Assembly (NCBI RefSeq): GCF_008632075.1
Contig: NZ_VWVM01000006.1
Coordinates: 124,001 to 188,000 of the forward strand
DNA: 64,000 nt
Source: Candidatus Pantoea gossypiicola
GTDB taxonomy: Bacteria > Pseudomonadota > Gammaproteobacteria > Enterobacterales > Enterobacteriaceae
Direction of reading: 5' to 3'
Below are positions 27,645 through 37,397 of the stretch, piece after piece (positions within the stretch are counted from its first letter, which is position 1; every line of letters starts with the position of its first letter). The position numbers and the translations under genes are program-made. Below the pieces are notes generated by a model that worked only from the letters and a program-made list of their open reading frames with translations, did not search any database and was not told where the DNA came from.

Positions 27645-28888
27645 CAGGATTTTGCTCCCGGGTTGTCTGCTTCTACACGATCCTGCGTTTCCATTTCAGG
27701 CTGTACCGGTGCACTGACCTGAGCCAGTTGCGGCGTGTGTGCCGGAAGCCAGCCCGCGATGGCCGGGAAATGACGCAGGAAATGGAAGACCACCACGCTT
27801 TTGCTCAGTTGCCACCAGTTGCGCGGCGGCAGGCGATCCTCCTGCACGCGCTGGCAGTCGTTGGCCAGCAGCGCTTCCAGATTGTCACGCAGCGTCTGGT
27901 TAAACGGTCGGTCGTGGATGATCAGGTTAGCTTCCAGATTCAGAGAGAGGCTTAGCGGATCGAGGTTGCTGGAGCCGACCGTGGCCCAGTAATCATCTTT
28001 AACGGCAATTTTGCCGTGCAGCGGACGCCGGATATATTCGTAGACTTCAACGCCGCCATCGACCAGATAGTTGTAAAGCAGCTCCGCGCCTACTTTCACA
28101 ATCGGCATATCCGGCTCGCCCTGCACGATCAGCCGTACCCGGACGCCACGCTGTGCAGCATTGCGCATCTCACGCAGCAGCCGGTAGCCAGGGAAAAAGT
28201 AGGCGTTGGCAATAATCACATCCCGCTTCGCCTCGCGCAGCATCTCCAGATAATGCACTTCGATGTCGTCGCGGTGCTCGTCGTTATCACGAAAGACATA
28301 GAGGACCTGGGCATCGCCGGGTTTAGCATTCACCGCCGGACGATGAGAACGCGATCCCCACCAGCGGCGGGTATGCTGTTCGCTGCCAATCGCCTGTTGC
28401 AGATAGCGGGCGATGTCAGCCACGACCGGGCCTTTGACCTGTACCGCGTAATCCTGCTTCGCCTCGGGGCCGTAATCGGTGTTATGTTCAGCCGAAAAGT
28501 TGATGCCGCCGACAAAGGCGACCACATCATCCACCACCACCGTTTTACGGTGCAGACGACGGAAGACGTTGGTGCGCATCCCCATCACCAGCGGGCGCGG
28601 ATCGTAGTAGATGAAACGCACACCTGCGCTGGTCAGGCTATTCACAAAGTTGTCGGAGAGTTCAGCGGAGCCGTAGCCATCGACCATCACTTCGACCCGC
28701 ACGCCGCGCTGGGCCGCTGCCAGCAGTTCGCGATGCAGGGCGTTACCGACGTCATCCTCAAACAGAATAAAGGTTTCGATCAGAACTGAGCGTTCAGCCC
28801 GCTGGATCGCACCAAAGACGCGCGGGAAAAACGCTTCACCATTTTCCAGCAACAGCAGCCGGTTGCCTTCCTGCCAGTTAAAATTCAT
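27644..28888 (-). CDS. clsB: cardiolipin synthase B
   Basis: ClsB (YbhO) is a phospholipase-D-family enzyme that makes cardiolipin and can form phosphatidylglycerol. Two HKD motifs are visible: [21 protein letters not shown] near residues 113-133 (read as H-x-K-x4-D) and [21 protein letters not shown] near 292-312. The 414-residue length is typical. There is no obvious N-terminal membrane anchor, as in E. coli ClsB. The start overlaps ybhP by four bases. Confidence 0.95.
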   Translation of the reverse strand: MNFNWQEGNRLLLLENGEAFFPRVFGAIQRAERSVLIETFILFEDDVGNALHRELLAAAQRGVRVEVMVDGYGSAELSDNFVNSLTSAGVRFIYYDPRPLVMGMRTNVFRRLHRKTVVVDDVVAFVGGINFSAEHNTDYGPEAKQDYAVQVKGPVVADIARYLQQAIGSEQHTRRWWGSRSHRPAVNAKPGDAQVLYVFRDNDEHRDDIEVHYLEMLREAKRDVIIANAYFFPGYRLLREMRNAAQRGVRVRLIVQGEPDMPIVKVGAELLYNYLVDGGVEVYEYIRRPLHGKIAVKDDYWATVGSSNLDPLSLSLNLEANLIIHDRPFNQTLRDNLEALLANDCQRVQEDRLPPRNWWQLSKSVVVFHFLRHFPAIAGWLPAHTPQLAQVSAPVQPEMETQDRVEADNPGAKS

Positions 28889-29646
28889 AGGTGAATCTCC
28901 ACCGCCAGCGGCGCATGATCGGAAAGATGGGACCAGGGCTTACGCGGCAGCGCCCACGGATGACTGACGGTGGCATTGCGCACATAGATGCGATCAAGTC
29001 GCAATAGCGGGAAGCGCGCCGGGAAAGTGCGCGCCGGGCGTCCGGTTTTCATACTGAATACCTCTTTAAGGCCTGCGCCCTGTTTTAAGATGGCGTTCGC
29101 GCGCCGCTGCCAGTCGTTGAAATCGCCTGCTACGACAACCGGCGCGTCGGGCGGAAGCGAGTTGACCATTTCACAGATCTTCTTCATCTGCGCGTGACGA
29201 TGCGCCGCTTTCAGACCCAGGTGAACACAGATGACATGCAGCGTGCCGTGCGGCTCGGGCAGGGCGATCTGACAGTGCAGCATGCCGCGATTCTCACTGC
29301 CTGCCACCGAGATATCCCGGTTCTCATAGTCGGTTATCGGGAAGCGTGACAGCACCGCATTGCCGTGATGTCCCTCCGGATAGACCGCATTGCGGCCGTA
29401 GGCAAAATCGTTCCACATGGTGTCAGCCAGAAACTCATAATGAGGCGATTCAGGCCACTCTTCATGATTAAGAGAGTGGATGGCATGGGTGCCCATCACC
29501 TCCTGGAGAAAGACCACATCCGCCGAGGTTGCACGAACGGCTTCGCGCAATTCGGGCAGGATGAAGCGGCGATTAAACGGGGCGAACCCCTTGTGTGTAT
29601 TGATCGTCAGGACTTTTATTGAAAATCCTTGCGCATTTTGTGGCAT
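28885..29646 (-). CDS. ybhP: YbhP, endonuclease/exonuclease/phosphatase-family protein
   Basis: The 253-residue protein has the EEP fold signatures: [18 protein letters not shown] with the metal-binding Glu, VVAGDFNDW (Asp/Asn pair), LDRIYVR and the C-terminal catalytic SDHAPL. The family includes Mg-dependent nucleases and phospholipid phosphodiesterases; given its place in an operon with ClsB and YbhN, a lipid substrate is possible. Length equals E. coli YbhP. It is the first gene of the operon. Confidence 0.92.
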   Translation of the reverse strand: MPQNAQGFSIKVLTINTHKGFAPFNRRFILPELREAVRATSADVVFLQEVMGTHAIHSLNHEEWPESPHYEFLADTMWNDFAYGRNAVYPEGHHGNAVLSRFPITDYENRDISVAGSENRGMLHCQIALPEPHGTLHVICVHLGLKAAHRHAQMKKICEMVNSLPPDAPVVVAGDFNDWQRRANAILKQGAGLKEVFSMKTGRPARTFPARFPLLRLDRIYVRNATVSHPWALPRKPWSHLSDHAPLAVEIHL

Positions 29647-29825
29647 ACTCGCGACGCACTCCTTTTCATCATCAATAGAATCAAAGTGTAGTCTTTGTCA
29701 CAAATGGGTGGTGAGAGAGCGCGATATTTAGGGCGTTATCCGAAAATTGTTTTACATTGAGGAAACCGTTTCCGGCTTGTGCCGGTAGCACTTGGGCGAC
29801 CTGTTGGGTCTGCCAGGAGAATTGA

Positions 29826-30218
29826 ATGAAATGGTCTAATCGTATTCAAATCATCACGGGTCAGACGTTGTTGCATATCGCTATGCATCTGCTGGTGATC
29901 GCTGCGCTGATCTGGGGCTGGAAACACAAGGCGCTGGTTGATGTCTGCAGCACGCTGGTGGCGATGTACGCACTGGTTTTTGTTGCCATGCTGGTGACAC
30001 AGCGCATCGCCCGTTTACGCACGCTCGGCGATTATCTTGAAGAAGCGACCACCACTTACTACTTTGGCGCCGCCATGATGACACTGTTCCTGGTGTCGCG
30101 GATTTACCACAATAACCTGCTGCTGGCCTGCCTCGGCGTCGTGATGTTGCTGGGTCCGGCGCTGGTTTCGCTGCTGGCGAAAGAGCCACCGCGGCGCATC
30201 GAAAATAAACGTAGTTAA
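29826..30218 (+). CDS. ybhQ: YbhQ, small inner-membrane protein
   Basis: The 130-residue product has four hydrophobic segments (about 13-33, 38-57, 76-95, 98-115), joined by the basic stretch TQRIARLRTLGDYLEEAT. It matches E. coli YbhQ, a membrane protein of unknown function, and lies divergent from ybhP as there. The E. coli ybhRSFG and cecR genes that follow ybhQ are absent here. Confidence 0.9.
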   Translation: MKWSNRIQIITGQTLLHIAMHLLVIAALIWGWKHKALVDVCSTLVAMYALVFVAMLVTQRIARLRTLGDYLEEATTTYYFGAAMMTLFLVSRIYHNNLLLACLGVVMLLGPALVSLLAKEPPRRIENKRS

Positions 30219-30221
30219 GTT

Positions 30222-30252
30222 GAAGGCCACCGCGAGGTGGCCTTCCTGTTTC
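30222..30252 (+). terminator. terminator after ybhQ
   Basis: A perfect 10-base stem GAAGGCCACC / GGTGGCCTTC with a GCGA tetraloop, followed by CTGTTTC, starts four bases after the ybhQ stop. Confidence 0.8.
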
Positions 30253-30435
30253 TGCACAGTTAAGTTATGTCAGTAAATGTGAGCTATCTCGCACACTTCA
30301 TTTAAAGCTGCTACACTCGCCCGCTTACGCATCGTAGTTTGTGCCCTTTTCACGCGTCAGCCCCAGCTGCCGTCACTATCCCTCTGAAAACTACACCGTG
30401 AATCACGGCCAGAGCGGACCGGAGTAAACCACGTA

Positions 30436-31800
30436 ATGTCATTTGACTCTCTCGGCCTGAGTGCCGATATTTTGCGCGCGGTTGCCGAACAAGGCTACAG
30501 CGAACCTACACCTATCCAGCGCCAGGCGATTCCTGTGGTGCTGGCAGGCCGCGATCTGCTGGCGAGTGCCCAGACCGGCACCGGCAAAACGGCCGGCTTT
30601 ACCTTACCGTTGTTACAGAAACTCTCTGCCACCGCGACGCCCGTACGCGGTCGTCGCCCGGTACGCGCCCTGATCCTGACCCCGACCCGTGAACTTGCAG
30701 CGCAGGTCGGCGAAAACGTCAGCGACTACAGCAAATATCTCTCGCTGCGTTCGCTGGTGGTATTTGGTGGCGTCAGCATCAATCCACAGATGGTCAAGCT
30801 GCGTGGTGGCGTCGATGTGCTGGTCGCCACGCCGGGTCGCCTGCTCGATCTGGCGCAGCAGAATGCCGTTGACCTGTCACAGGTCGAAATTCTGGTGCTG
30901 GATGAAGCGGACCGTATGCTGGATATGGGCTTTATCCATGACATCCGCCGCGTGCTGGCGCGTCTGCCAGCCAAACGTCAGAACCTGCTGTTCTCAGCCA
31001 CCTTCTCGGATGAGATCAAAGGTCTGGCGGAAAAACTGCTAACCAACCCGGAAATGATTGAAGTGGCTCGCCGCAACACCGCTTCTGAGCAGGTCGCGCA
31101 GCAGGTGCATTTCGTTGATAAGAAGCGTAAGCGGGAACTGCTGTCGCAGCTGATCGGCGAAGGTAACTGGCAGCAGGTGCTGGTCTTTACCCGTACCAAA
31201 CACGGCGCTAACCACCTTGCCGAGCAACTGGGCAAAGATGGCATCACTGCTGCCGCGATCCACGGCAACAAGAGCCAGGGTGCCCGTACCCGTGCGCTGG
31301 CCGACTTTAAGTCAGGCGGCATTCGCGTGCTGGTTGCGACCGATATCGCGGCCCGTGGCCTGGATATTGAAGAGCTGCCACACGTCGTGAACTACGAGCT
31401 GCCTAACGTCGCCGAAGATTACGTTCACCGTATTGGCCGTACCGGCCGTGCGGCTGCAACCGGTGTCGCACTGTCACTGGTCTGCGTCGATGAGCACAAA
31501 CTGCTGCGTGATATCGAGCGTCTGCTGAAGCGTGAAATCCCGCGTCTGGCGATTGAGGGATATGAACCCGATCCAAGCATCAAAGCGGAGCCGATCATCA
31601 ACGGTCGTCAGCAGCAGTCTCGCGGCGGTGCAGGTGGCGGCGGTCGTGGGCGTGGTCAGGGCGGACAGGGTGCAGGCGCATCGCGTTCATCCGGCGACAA
31701 ACGTCCTCAGGCACGTCGTCAGAGCCAGGCTGCGCCTCAGGGCGATAAGCCCGCAGCCCGTCCACGTCGTCCGGCTCCGAAGCGCACCGGAAACGTTTGA
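30436..31800 (+). CDS. rhlE: DEAD-box ATP-dependent RNA helicase RhlE
   Basis: RhlE unwinds short RNA duplexes and takes part in ribosome assembly. The 454-residue protein has the Q motif ([11 protein letters not shown]), motif [12 protein letters not shown], motif Ia [14 protein letters not shown] box [12 protein letters not shown], and HRIGRTGRA. Residues about 390-454 form a low-complexity tail rich in Gly, Arg, Gln and Pro that should bind RNA. dusC starts two bases after the stop, so the two may be co-transcribed. Confidence 0.96.
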   Translation: MSFDSLGLSADILRAVAEQGYSEPTPIQRQAIPVVLAGRDLLASAQTGTGKTAGFTLPLLQKLSATATPVRGRRPVRALILTPTRELAAQVGENVSDYSKYLSLRSLVVFGGVSINPQMVKLRGGVDVLVATPGRLLDLAQQNAVDLSQVEILVLDEADRMLDMGFIHDIRRVLARLPAKRQNLLFSATFSDEIKGLAEKLLTNPEMIEVARRNTASEQVAQQVHFVDKKRKRELLSQLIGEGNWQQVLVFTRTKHGANHLAEQLGKDGITAAAIHGNKSQGARTRALADFKSGGIRVLVATDIAARGLDIEELPHVVNYELPNVAEDYVHRIGRTGRAAATGVALSLVCVDEHKLLRDIERLLKREIPRLAIEGYEPDPSIKAEPIINGRQQQSRGGAGGGGRGRGQGGQGAGASRSSGDKRPQARRQSQAAPQGDKPAARPRRPAPKRTGNV

Positions 31801-31802
31801 CC

Positions 31803-32753
31803 ATGAGGGTTTTACTGGCTCCGATGGAGGGCGTGCTGGATTCACTGGTGCGCCAGCTGTTATCGGAAGTGAACGACTACGATCTCTGCATCACCGAGTT
31901 TTTGCGCGTGGTCGATCAACTGCTGCCGGTAAAATCCTTCTACCGGCTCTGCCCCGAACTGCATCACGCCAGCCGTACGCCATCCGGCACGCGGGTGCGT
32001 ATGCAGCTGCTGGGGCAGCATCCCGAATGGTTAGCCGAGAACGCCGCACGCGCGGTGGAACTGGGTTCCTGGGGTGTTGATCTCAACTGTGGCTGCCCCT
32101 CTAAACTGGTCAACGGCAGCGGAGGCGGCGCAACCCTTCTGAAAGATCCCGATCTGATTTATCGCGGCGCGAAAGCGATGCGTGAAGCGGTGCCTGCCGA
32201 TTTGCCGGTGACGGTAAAAGTGCGGCTCGGCTGGGATTCCAGCGCCCGCAGCCTGGAAATTGCCGACGCGGTCCAGCAGGCCGGTGCCAGCGAGCTGACA
32301 GTGCATGGGCGGACTAAAGAAGAGGGCTATCGCGCAGAAGCGATCAACTGGCAGGCGATTGGCGAAATTCGTCAGCGGCTGCGCATTCCGGTGATTGCTA
32401 ATGGCGAAATATGGGACTGGCAAAGCGCGCAAAACTGTATGGCGGTCACCGGCTGCGATGCGGTGATGATTGGCCGCGGTGCACTGAACATCCCCAACCT
32501 GAGCCGGGTCGTGAAATACAATGAGCCGCCGATGGCCTGGCCCGATGTGGTGCGGTTATTGCAGAAATACAGTCGGCTGGAAAAGCAGGGCGATACCGGC
32601 CTCTATCACGTGGCGCGGATTAAACAGTGGCTCAGTTATCTGCGCAAAGCGTATGGCGAAGCCGATGGCTTATTCAGTGAAATCCGTGCTCTAAAAACCA
32701 CTGAAGCAATTGCAGCTGCTATTCAGGGAATTCAGTTTAACGAACAGACTTAA
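31803..32753 (+). CDS. dusC: tRNA-dihydrouridine(16) synthase DusC
   Basis: DusC is an FMN enzyme that reduces uridine 16 in the tRNA D-loop. The product has the start [15 protein letters not shown], the NCGCPSK loop with the catalytic Cys, [20 protein letters not shown] and ANGEIWDW, with the recognition domain after residue 240. The ATG at 31803 gives [10 protein letters not shown] and 316 residues as in E. coli; a TTG at 31797 in frame would overlap rhlE and is less likely. In E. coli dusC lies near yohD rather than beside rhlE. Confidence 0.95.
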   Translation: MRVLLAPMEGVLDSLVRQLLSEVNDYDLCITEFLRVVDQLLPVKSFYRLCPELHHASRTPSGTRVRMQLLGQHPEWLAENAARAVELGSWGVDLNCGCPSKLVNGSGGGATLLKDPDLIYRGAKAMREAVPADLPVTVKVRLGWDSSARSLEIADAVQQAGASELTVHGRTKEEGYRAEAINWQAIGEIRQRLRIPVIANGEIWDWQSAQNCMAVTGCDAVMIGRGALNIPNLSRVVKYNEPPMAWPDVVRLLQKYSRLEKQGDTGLYHVARIKQWLSYLRKAYGEADGLFSEIRALKTTEAIAAAIQGIQFNEQT

Positions 32754-33460
32754 TCCCTCCGCTTTATCAGCCATTCCTGACGGATATCCACAGTTTGCGT
32801 CTTTTTATTCTGCAACTGGGTAACGCATTACTCAGAAATATTCTGGTAATAATCATGGCCCGGGTCTCAGGAATAAAAAGAATCTGGCAAATTTAAAATT
32901 ATGAATGTCAGCCAGATATCAGCGCGCTTTACAAAAAGTCATCTCGACGTTCAGATTGAAAGCTTAACGTTTTTCCAGAAGCTCCGGATGGTTCCGCGCT
33001 ATTAAATGTGCCCTTTCACGTTCATCTGACTCCGCGCAACCGATATCAAACGGTTAGAAAAATACGGACCATCGACCAGTCGCCTCCTTGCGATAGCGTA
33101 CAATTATGCTTTCGTTTACGTATCCCTGACCTGCTCGCTCAAATAATATTTGATGTTATAGAATCTATTGTGGTCATTCATGTAAAATTGGCAGCAGTTT
33201 TAAAGTTAATTTCAGGTTAAAAAAGAGAGGGGTATTTTCTCGTTTTTAGTGAAACGTTTTCAGGCACTTTTTGTTAAGAAAAATAGACCTCTCGAAGTTT
33301 TAATCACTCCGTAAGAATCAGTTGCATTGGTTATGTCCGGGGTTAATGATCATAAGCTTTTTATGAGATCCTCATATCTGATGATCAGATTCTGATTTTA
33401 ACGGAGCAAGGCAGGTTACCTTGCTTAAGGCTATTTAATTAATTTCAGGTCCAGTATGCC
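32754..33460. other. 707-base gene-free, AT-rich stretch
   Basis: No convincing reading frame is seen; the longest open frame (33008-33220) has no family resemblance or ribosome site. Composition is clearly more AT-rich than the flanks. The only structure noted is a 7-base hairpin AGCAAGG / CCTTGCT at 33405-33425, in the leader of the following gene. It may be untranslated leader, a decayed gene or imported DNA. Confidence 0.5.
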
Positions 33461-33979
33461 ATGAAAAGAATTCATCCGACATCCATTATTACTCCTGAAA
33501 TGGAGAAGGTATTTTCGATGTGTCCTGTGAATGTCACGCGATCAATGCTGACAGGTGGTATTAATATTACTGAAAAATTTCTTGAATACGGTCTTGCTTT
33601 CGGCGATGGCATTCTTGCTGATCATATAAGAGAGGGGATCATACTCCGGGTCGCCTATGCTTATGACTGTGAATATGAGGTTTTGCACCACTTACCTATT
33701 GCAATGCAAACAGAAATAACCGCCAGTGACCTTGAAGCATTAAAAAATAGCCTGCCTGAGGAAGTCAGACTCAAGGCGGCAATAAATTATGTCGACACTA
33801 TTTTGAATGGCAAAGTCAGTGATGAAAAAACATTTTCTCAACTTAAAGAGCAATTTTCGGAAAAAGAAATCGTATTATTGACGCTTTTAATTGGTCATTA
33901 TATTATGTCAGCCATCTTCATTAAGAATTGTGGAGTTGAACTTGATGATAAGCCTGTTAGTTCATTGTATAAGCGGTAA
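33461..33979 (+). CDS. carboxymuconolactone-decarboxylase (CMD)-family protein
   Basis: The 172-residue product has the CMD/AhpD-like helical pattern: REGIILRVAYAYDCEYEV followed by LHHLPIA and a later SDLEALKNS, matching the family pattern of EYEW-HHxPIA. The redox CxxC pair of AhpD is missing; only one Cys (in DCEYE) is near the active region. Function cannot be assigned beyond a possible peroxidase- or decarboxylase-like fold. Base composition is unusual: 17 G/C of 60 in 33841-33900, far below neighbouring genes, suggesting horizontal origin. The ribosome site is weak (CAGG, 12 bases ahead). Confidence 0.65.
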   Translation: MKRIHPTSIITPEMEKVFSMCPVNVTRSMLTGGINITEKFLEYGLAFGDGILADHIREGIILRVAYAYDCEYEVLHHLPIAMQTEITASDLEALKNSLPEEVRLKAAINYVDTILNGKVSDEKTFSQLKEQFSEKEIVLLTLLIGHYIMSAIFIKNCGVELDDKPVSSLYKR

Positions 33980-34370
33980 GTTTTATAGCAAAACCTTACT
34001 GTGTAGAGCTGAATTTGAATAACGTATTTTTTATTGTTCAGCCCCGGCTTGCTGACTATTGTCGGGGCTAAACGGTTGCTATTAATGAATAAATAACTTT
34101 TGCACTTATTGTCCGCAGTTAAATAATGTTTTACCAATTTTTAATTTTGCGCAGTAAATTTTTATTGTCTCTCATAATTTAAATAGTCTTTCCATTTTAC
34201 AGATATACGATGCAATGGTCTCTTCAGTCATTCTGGAGAATCTGTTATCAATAATACTAACACCGGATGGGGTGAACCTGGACTTCAGTATGTCTGGCTC
34301 TTCAGCTCATCGCATTACTGTGTGATTTGATAAAAAATCAGGCGACCCCTTAGCAGCCTGACGGTATAGT
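33980..34370. other. 391-base gap between the CMD gene and the MFS gene
   Basis: The gap is AT-rich in its first 230 bases. A hairpin AGCCCCG / CGGGGCT at 34040-34069 could end the CMD transcript, though no T-run follows. A short inverted pair TCAGG / CCTGA lies at about 34340-34363, just before the MFS start. No gene is seen. Confidence 0.5.
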
Positions 34371-35588
34371 ATGCAAAATTTCCCACACCACAAGCCTGCT
34401 ATGTCTGACACCGCTGTATTGAGCAACAGTCAGCTCAACAAACGAATCCTCTCAGTTATCATCTTCACTTTCTTCTGCTATCTCTCTGTCGGACTGCCGC
34501 TGGCCGTGCTGCCGGGGTTCGTCAAAAATCAGCTTGGCTTCAGCTCCTTTATTGCTGGTCTGATTATCAGCATTCAATATTTTGCGACGTTACTCAGTCG
34601 TCCGCAGTCGGGCCGTCTGGCCGATCGCCTGGGGCCAAAACGGGTGGTAATGCTGGGATTGCTCTGCTGCGGCATGAGCGGCGTGCTGACCATCGTCGCG
34701 GCACTGCTGAGCCACTGGCCGTGGCTGAGTCTGGCGTTGCTGGCTATCGGGCGACTGTTTCTCGGCGTGGGGGAAAGCTTCAGCAGCACCGGCTCCACAC
34801 TGTGGGGCATGAATATTGTCGGGCCGTTGCAGACCGCGCGCGTTATCTCCTGGAACGGTGTCGCCACTTATCTGGCGATGGCTGTTGGTGCGCCGCTGGG
34901 CGTGCTGCTGAACAGTCAATTTGGTATGAGCGGATTTGCCGGGCTGATTGCGCTGATGGGCGTCGTTGGTTATCTGATGGCCAGCCGCAAACCCGCGGTC
35001 TCGGTCAGCGTCGGCGAGCGCATTCCGTTTCATCGCGTCTTCTCCCGCGTCTGGCTTTATGGCCTGGCGCTGGGCTTCGGCACCATCGGCTTTGGCGTCA
35101 TCGCCACCTTTATCACCCTCTATTTTGCCAGCCGCGACTGGCAGGGCGCGGCCTATGCGCTGACCTTGTTCAGTCTGGGGTTTGTACTGGTACGGCTGGG
35201 GTTTGGTCGCTTTATTACCCGCTTTGGCGGACTGCGCGTGTCGTTGTTCTCTTTCCTGCTGGAGTGTCTGGGACTGCTGATTATCTGGCAGGCTGACAGC
35301 GCCTGGCTGGTAGGTGCGGGTGCGTTCCTCACCGGTAGCGGCTTTTCGCTGGTCTTTCCGGCGCTGGGCGTTGAGGCAGTTAAACGTGTTGAGCGTCAGG
35401 ATCAGGGCTCGGCGCTGGGCACCTATTCCGCTTTTCTCGATCTGGGCCTGGGCTTAACCGGCCCGGTGGCAGGCTTATTTATCGGACACTGGGGGATGCA
35501 GTCGGTCTATCTGGCTGCCGCCATGATGGTGCTGGGCGCGCTGCTGATTACGCTGCGACTCTATACACAGCAACGGCTCACCACCTGA
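34371..35588 (+). CDS. YhhS-like major facilitator superfamily transporter
   Basis: The 405-residue protein has about 12 membrane segments and the MFS loop motif GRLADRLGPKRVV between helices 2 and 3. LPLAVLPGFV, FATLLSRPQSGR, FLGVGESFSSTGSTLWGM and GSGFSLVFPALGVEAVK match the YhhS/YfcJ subfamily, closer to YhhS. The E. coli members are putative drug or sugar exporters (YhhS has been linked to glyphosate tolerance); the substrate here is unknown. A second in-frame ATG at 34401 (MSDTAVLSN) is an equally possible start; neither has a clear ribosome site. Confidence 0.85.
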   Translation: MQNFPHHKPAMSDTAVLSNSQLNKRILSVIIFTFFCYLSVGLPLAVLPGFVKNQLGFSSFIAGLIISIQYFATLLSRPQSGRLADRLGPKRVVMLGLLCCGMSGVLTIVAALLSHWPWLSLALLAIGRLFLGVGESFSSTGSTLWGMNIVGPLQTARVISWNGVATYLAMAVGAPLGVLLNSQFGMSGFAGLIALMGVVGYLMASRKPAVSVSVGERIPFHRVFSRVWLYGLALGFGTIGFGVIATFITLYFASRDWQGAAYALTLFSLGFVLVRLGFGRFITRFGGLRVSLFSFLLECLGLLIIWQADSAWLVGAGAFLTGSGFSLVFPALGVEAVKRVERQDQGSALGTYSAFLDLGLGLTGPVAGLFIGHWGMQSVYLAAAMMVLGALLITLRLYTQQRLTT

Positions 35589-35600
35589 TCGGTGGTGAGC
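35576..35600. terminator. hairpin between the MFS and phosphate-transporter genes
   Basis: A perfect 10-base stem GCTCACCACC / GGTGGTGAGC with a TGATC loop overlaps the MFS stop codon and lies 8 bases from the convergent stop. No T-run is present, so it is a structural candidate only. Confidence 0.5.
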
Positions 35601-35608
35601 ACTGACTA

Positions 35609-37210
35609 TCAGAAATGGATAAACACCCAGTAGAGCAGGGCGGAAAGCAGAATAGAGACCGGCAGCGTTAATACCCAGGCGACGGCCAGATTACGCAGGG
35701 TCGAAAACTGCAGACCAGAGCGGTTGGCTGCCATGGTGCCCGCCACGCCGGACGACAGCACATGAGTGGTCGACACCGGCAGGCCAAAGCCATCGGCTGC
35801 GCCAATGGTCATCATCGCCACCAGCTCGGCGCTGGCACCCTGGGCATAGCTCAGATGGGTTTTCCCAATCCGTTCTCCTACCGTCACCACAATCCTGCGC
35901 CAGCCGACCATGGTGCCCAGCCCCAGCGCAATCGCCACCACCACTTTCACCCACATCGGAATAAAGCGGGTAGCGCTGTCGAGTTCGGTTTTCACCGCTT
36001 TCAGATTGCGTTCGGTCTCCTGGGGCAGTGTGACCTTCGCGGTCTGCAGATGCTTAATCGACTCCGAGGCCAGATACATCTGGTTGCGGGTATTGGTCAC
36101 CGCCTGGGCGGGGATGTTATCCATCGAACCGTAGCGGCGAATCTGATCGCCTGCCTCGTTAAGCGTCCTGGCCAGCGCCGGTAATACCTCGGCATTCATC
36201 TGGTTGCTGCCGACAAAGCCGGTCAGCACGTCGCGGGCCGCCGGAGGATGTGCTGTCGCCGGTTGCAGTTGCAGCAGCTGATGCGCGGTCACTTCAGTCA
36301 GTGCGGCCACGCGCGGGACCTGATCGGCCGGCAGCGATCGGTTCAGGGCGTAAGCGATCGGCATGGTGCCGACGAGGATCAGCATAATCAGCCCCATTCC
36401 TTTCTGGCCATCGTTGGAGCCATGCGCAAAGGAGACGCCGGTGCAGGTCAGGATCAGCAGGCCACGAATCCAGACCGGCGGCGGCTGGTCACTTTTCGGG
36501 GCCTGATAAAGCTGGCGATTGCGGATAAACATCTTCATCACCCACAGCAGCAGTCCGGCGCAGACAAAACCGACCACCGGCGACAGCAGCAGGGCATAAC
36601 CCACCTTGAGTGCCTGATCCCAGTCCACGCCGCTCAGTCCGCTGCGGCCGTGCAGCATGGCGTTAGCCACCCCGACGCCGATAATTGAGCCAATCAGCGT
36701 ATGCGACGATGACGAGGGCAGACCAAAATACCAGGTGCCCAGATTCCAGATAATGGCGGAGAAGAGCAGCGCATAGACCATGGCAAAGCCGTTGCCACTG
36801 CTGGCCTGCAGGATCAGCTCGGCCGGCAGCAGCGAGATAATGCCAAAGGCCACTACGCCGCTGGAGAGCAGCACACCCATAAAGTTACAGAAACCGGACC
36901 AGACAACCGCCACGCCGGGCGTCAGCGAATGGGTGTAGATCACCGTGGCGACCGCATTGGCGGTATCGTGAAAGCCATTGACGAACTCAAAGCCGAGCGC
37001 AATCAGCAGCGCCAGTCCCAGCAGGAAGAACGGCAGATAGCTGGTGACCGGCATATTGGTCTCTTCAACATCATTGACCAGGTTGAGTCCGGCGAAGGCC
37101 AGCCCGGCGATCAGCAGAATGAAAAACAGCGGCTTGCTGAAGCGGCTGCCCTTGCCGTTAAAATCGGGGCGTCCCTGGGCTGATGAGGAGGAGAGACTGT
37201 TTTCGCTCAT
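35609..37210 (-). CDS. PiT-family inorganic phosphate transporter
   Basis: The product is a low-affinity phosphate (metal-phosphate) symporter of the PiT family. Duplicated signature segments are visible: GFEFVNGFHDTANAVATVIYTHSL near the N-terminus and SFAHGSNDGQKGMGLIM in the middle, with LPSSSSHTLIGSIIGVG and LPVSTTHVLSSGVAGT as the internal repeats. A large soluble insert lies at about residues 310-420. The ATG at 37210 has TGAGG seven bases ahead and gives 533 residues; a GTG at 37222 is the alternative. It resembles PitA but the operon and neighbours differ, so no symbol is given. Confidence 0.9.
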   Translation of the reverse strand: MSENSLSSSSAQGRPDFNGKGSRFSKPLFFILLIAGLAFAGLNLVNDVEETNMPVTSYLPFFLLGLALLIALGFEFVNGFHDTANAVATVIYTHSLTPGVAVVWSGFCNFMGVLLSSGVVAFGIISLLPAELILQASSGNGFAMVYALLFSAIIWNLGTWYFGLPSSSSHTLIGSIIGVGVANAMLHGRSGLSGVDWDQALKVGYALLLSPVVGFVCAGLLLWVMKMFIRNRQLYQAPKSDQPPPVWIRGLLILTCTGVSFAHGSNDGQKGMGLIMLILVGTMPIAYALNRSLPADQVPRVAALTEVTAHQLLQLQPATAHPPAARDVLTGFVGSNQMNAEVLPALARTLNEAGDQIRRYGSMDNIPAQAVTNTRNQMYLASESIKHLQTAKVTLPQETERNLKAVKTELDSATRFIPMWVKVVVAIALGLGTMVGWRRIVVTVGERIGKTHLSYAQGASAELVAMMTIGAADGFGLPVSTTHVLSSGVAGTMAANRSGLQFSTLRNLAVAWVLTLPVSILLSALLYWVFIHF

Positions 37211-37350
37211 GGTGTACCTCACGTGGCTGATGCCGGATGCTGATTTGCATCGGGTTAACGGAGTGTGATACGCGCTTTCTATGACAGATTAATGATGGTC
37301 GGGTGGGGAGCAGGACAGGGAACGCTGGCTACAACGCCATTAAGCAGGCA

Positions 37351-37382
37351 ATAAAAAAGCCAGCGACAGGCGCTGGCTTCTC
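37351..37382 (-). terminator. terminator of the L,D-transpeptidase gene
   Basis: On the minus strand the sequence reads AGCCAGCGCC-TGTC-GCTGGCTTTTTT, a strong stem followed by six T residues, about 16 bases after the ldtB stop. Confidence 0.88.
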
Positions 37383-37397
37383 AGAGCAGGGCGGCAG

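Noticed and set aside
33008..33220. 70-residue plus-strand open frame in the AT-rich gap
   Set aside because: No ribosome site and no recognisable domain; codon pattern unlike the neighbours.
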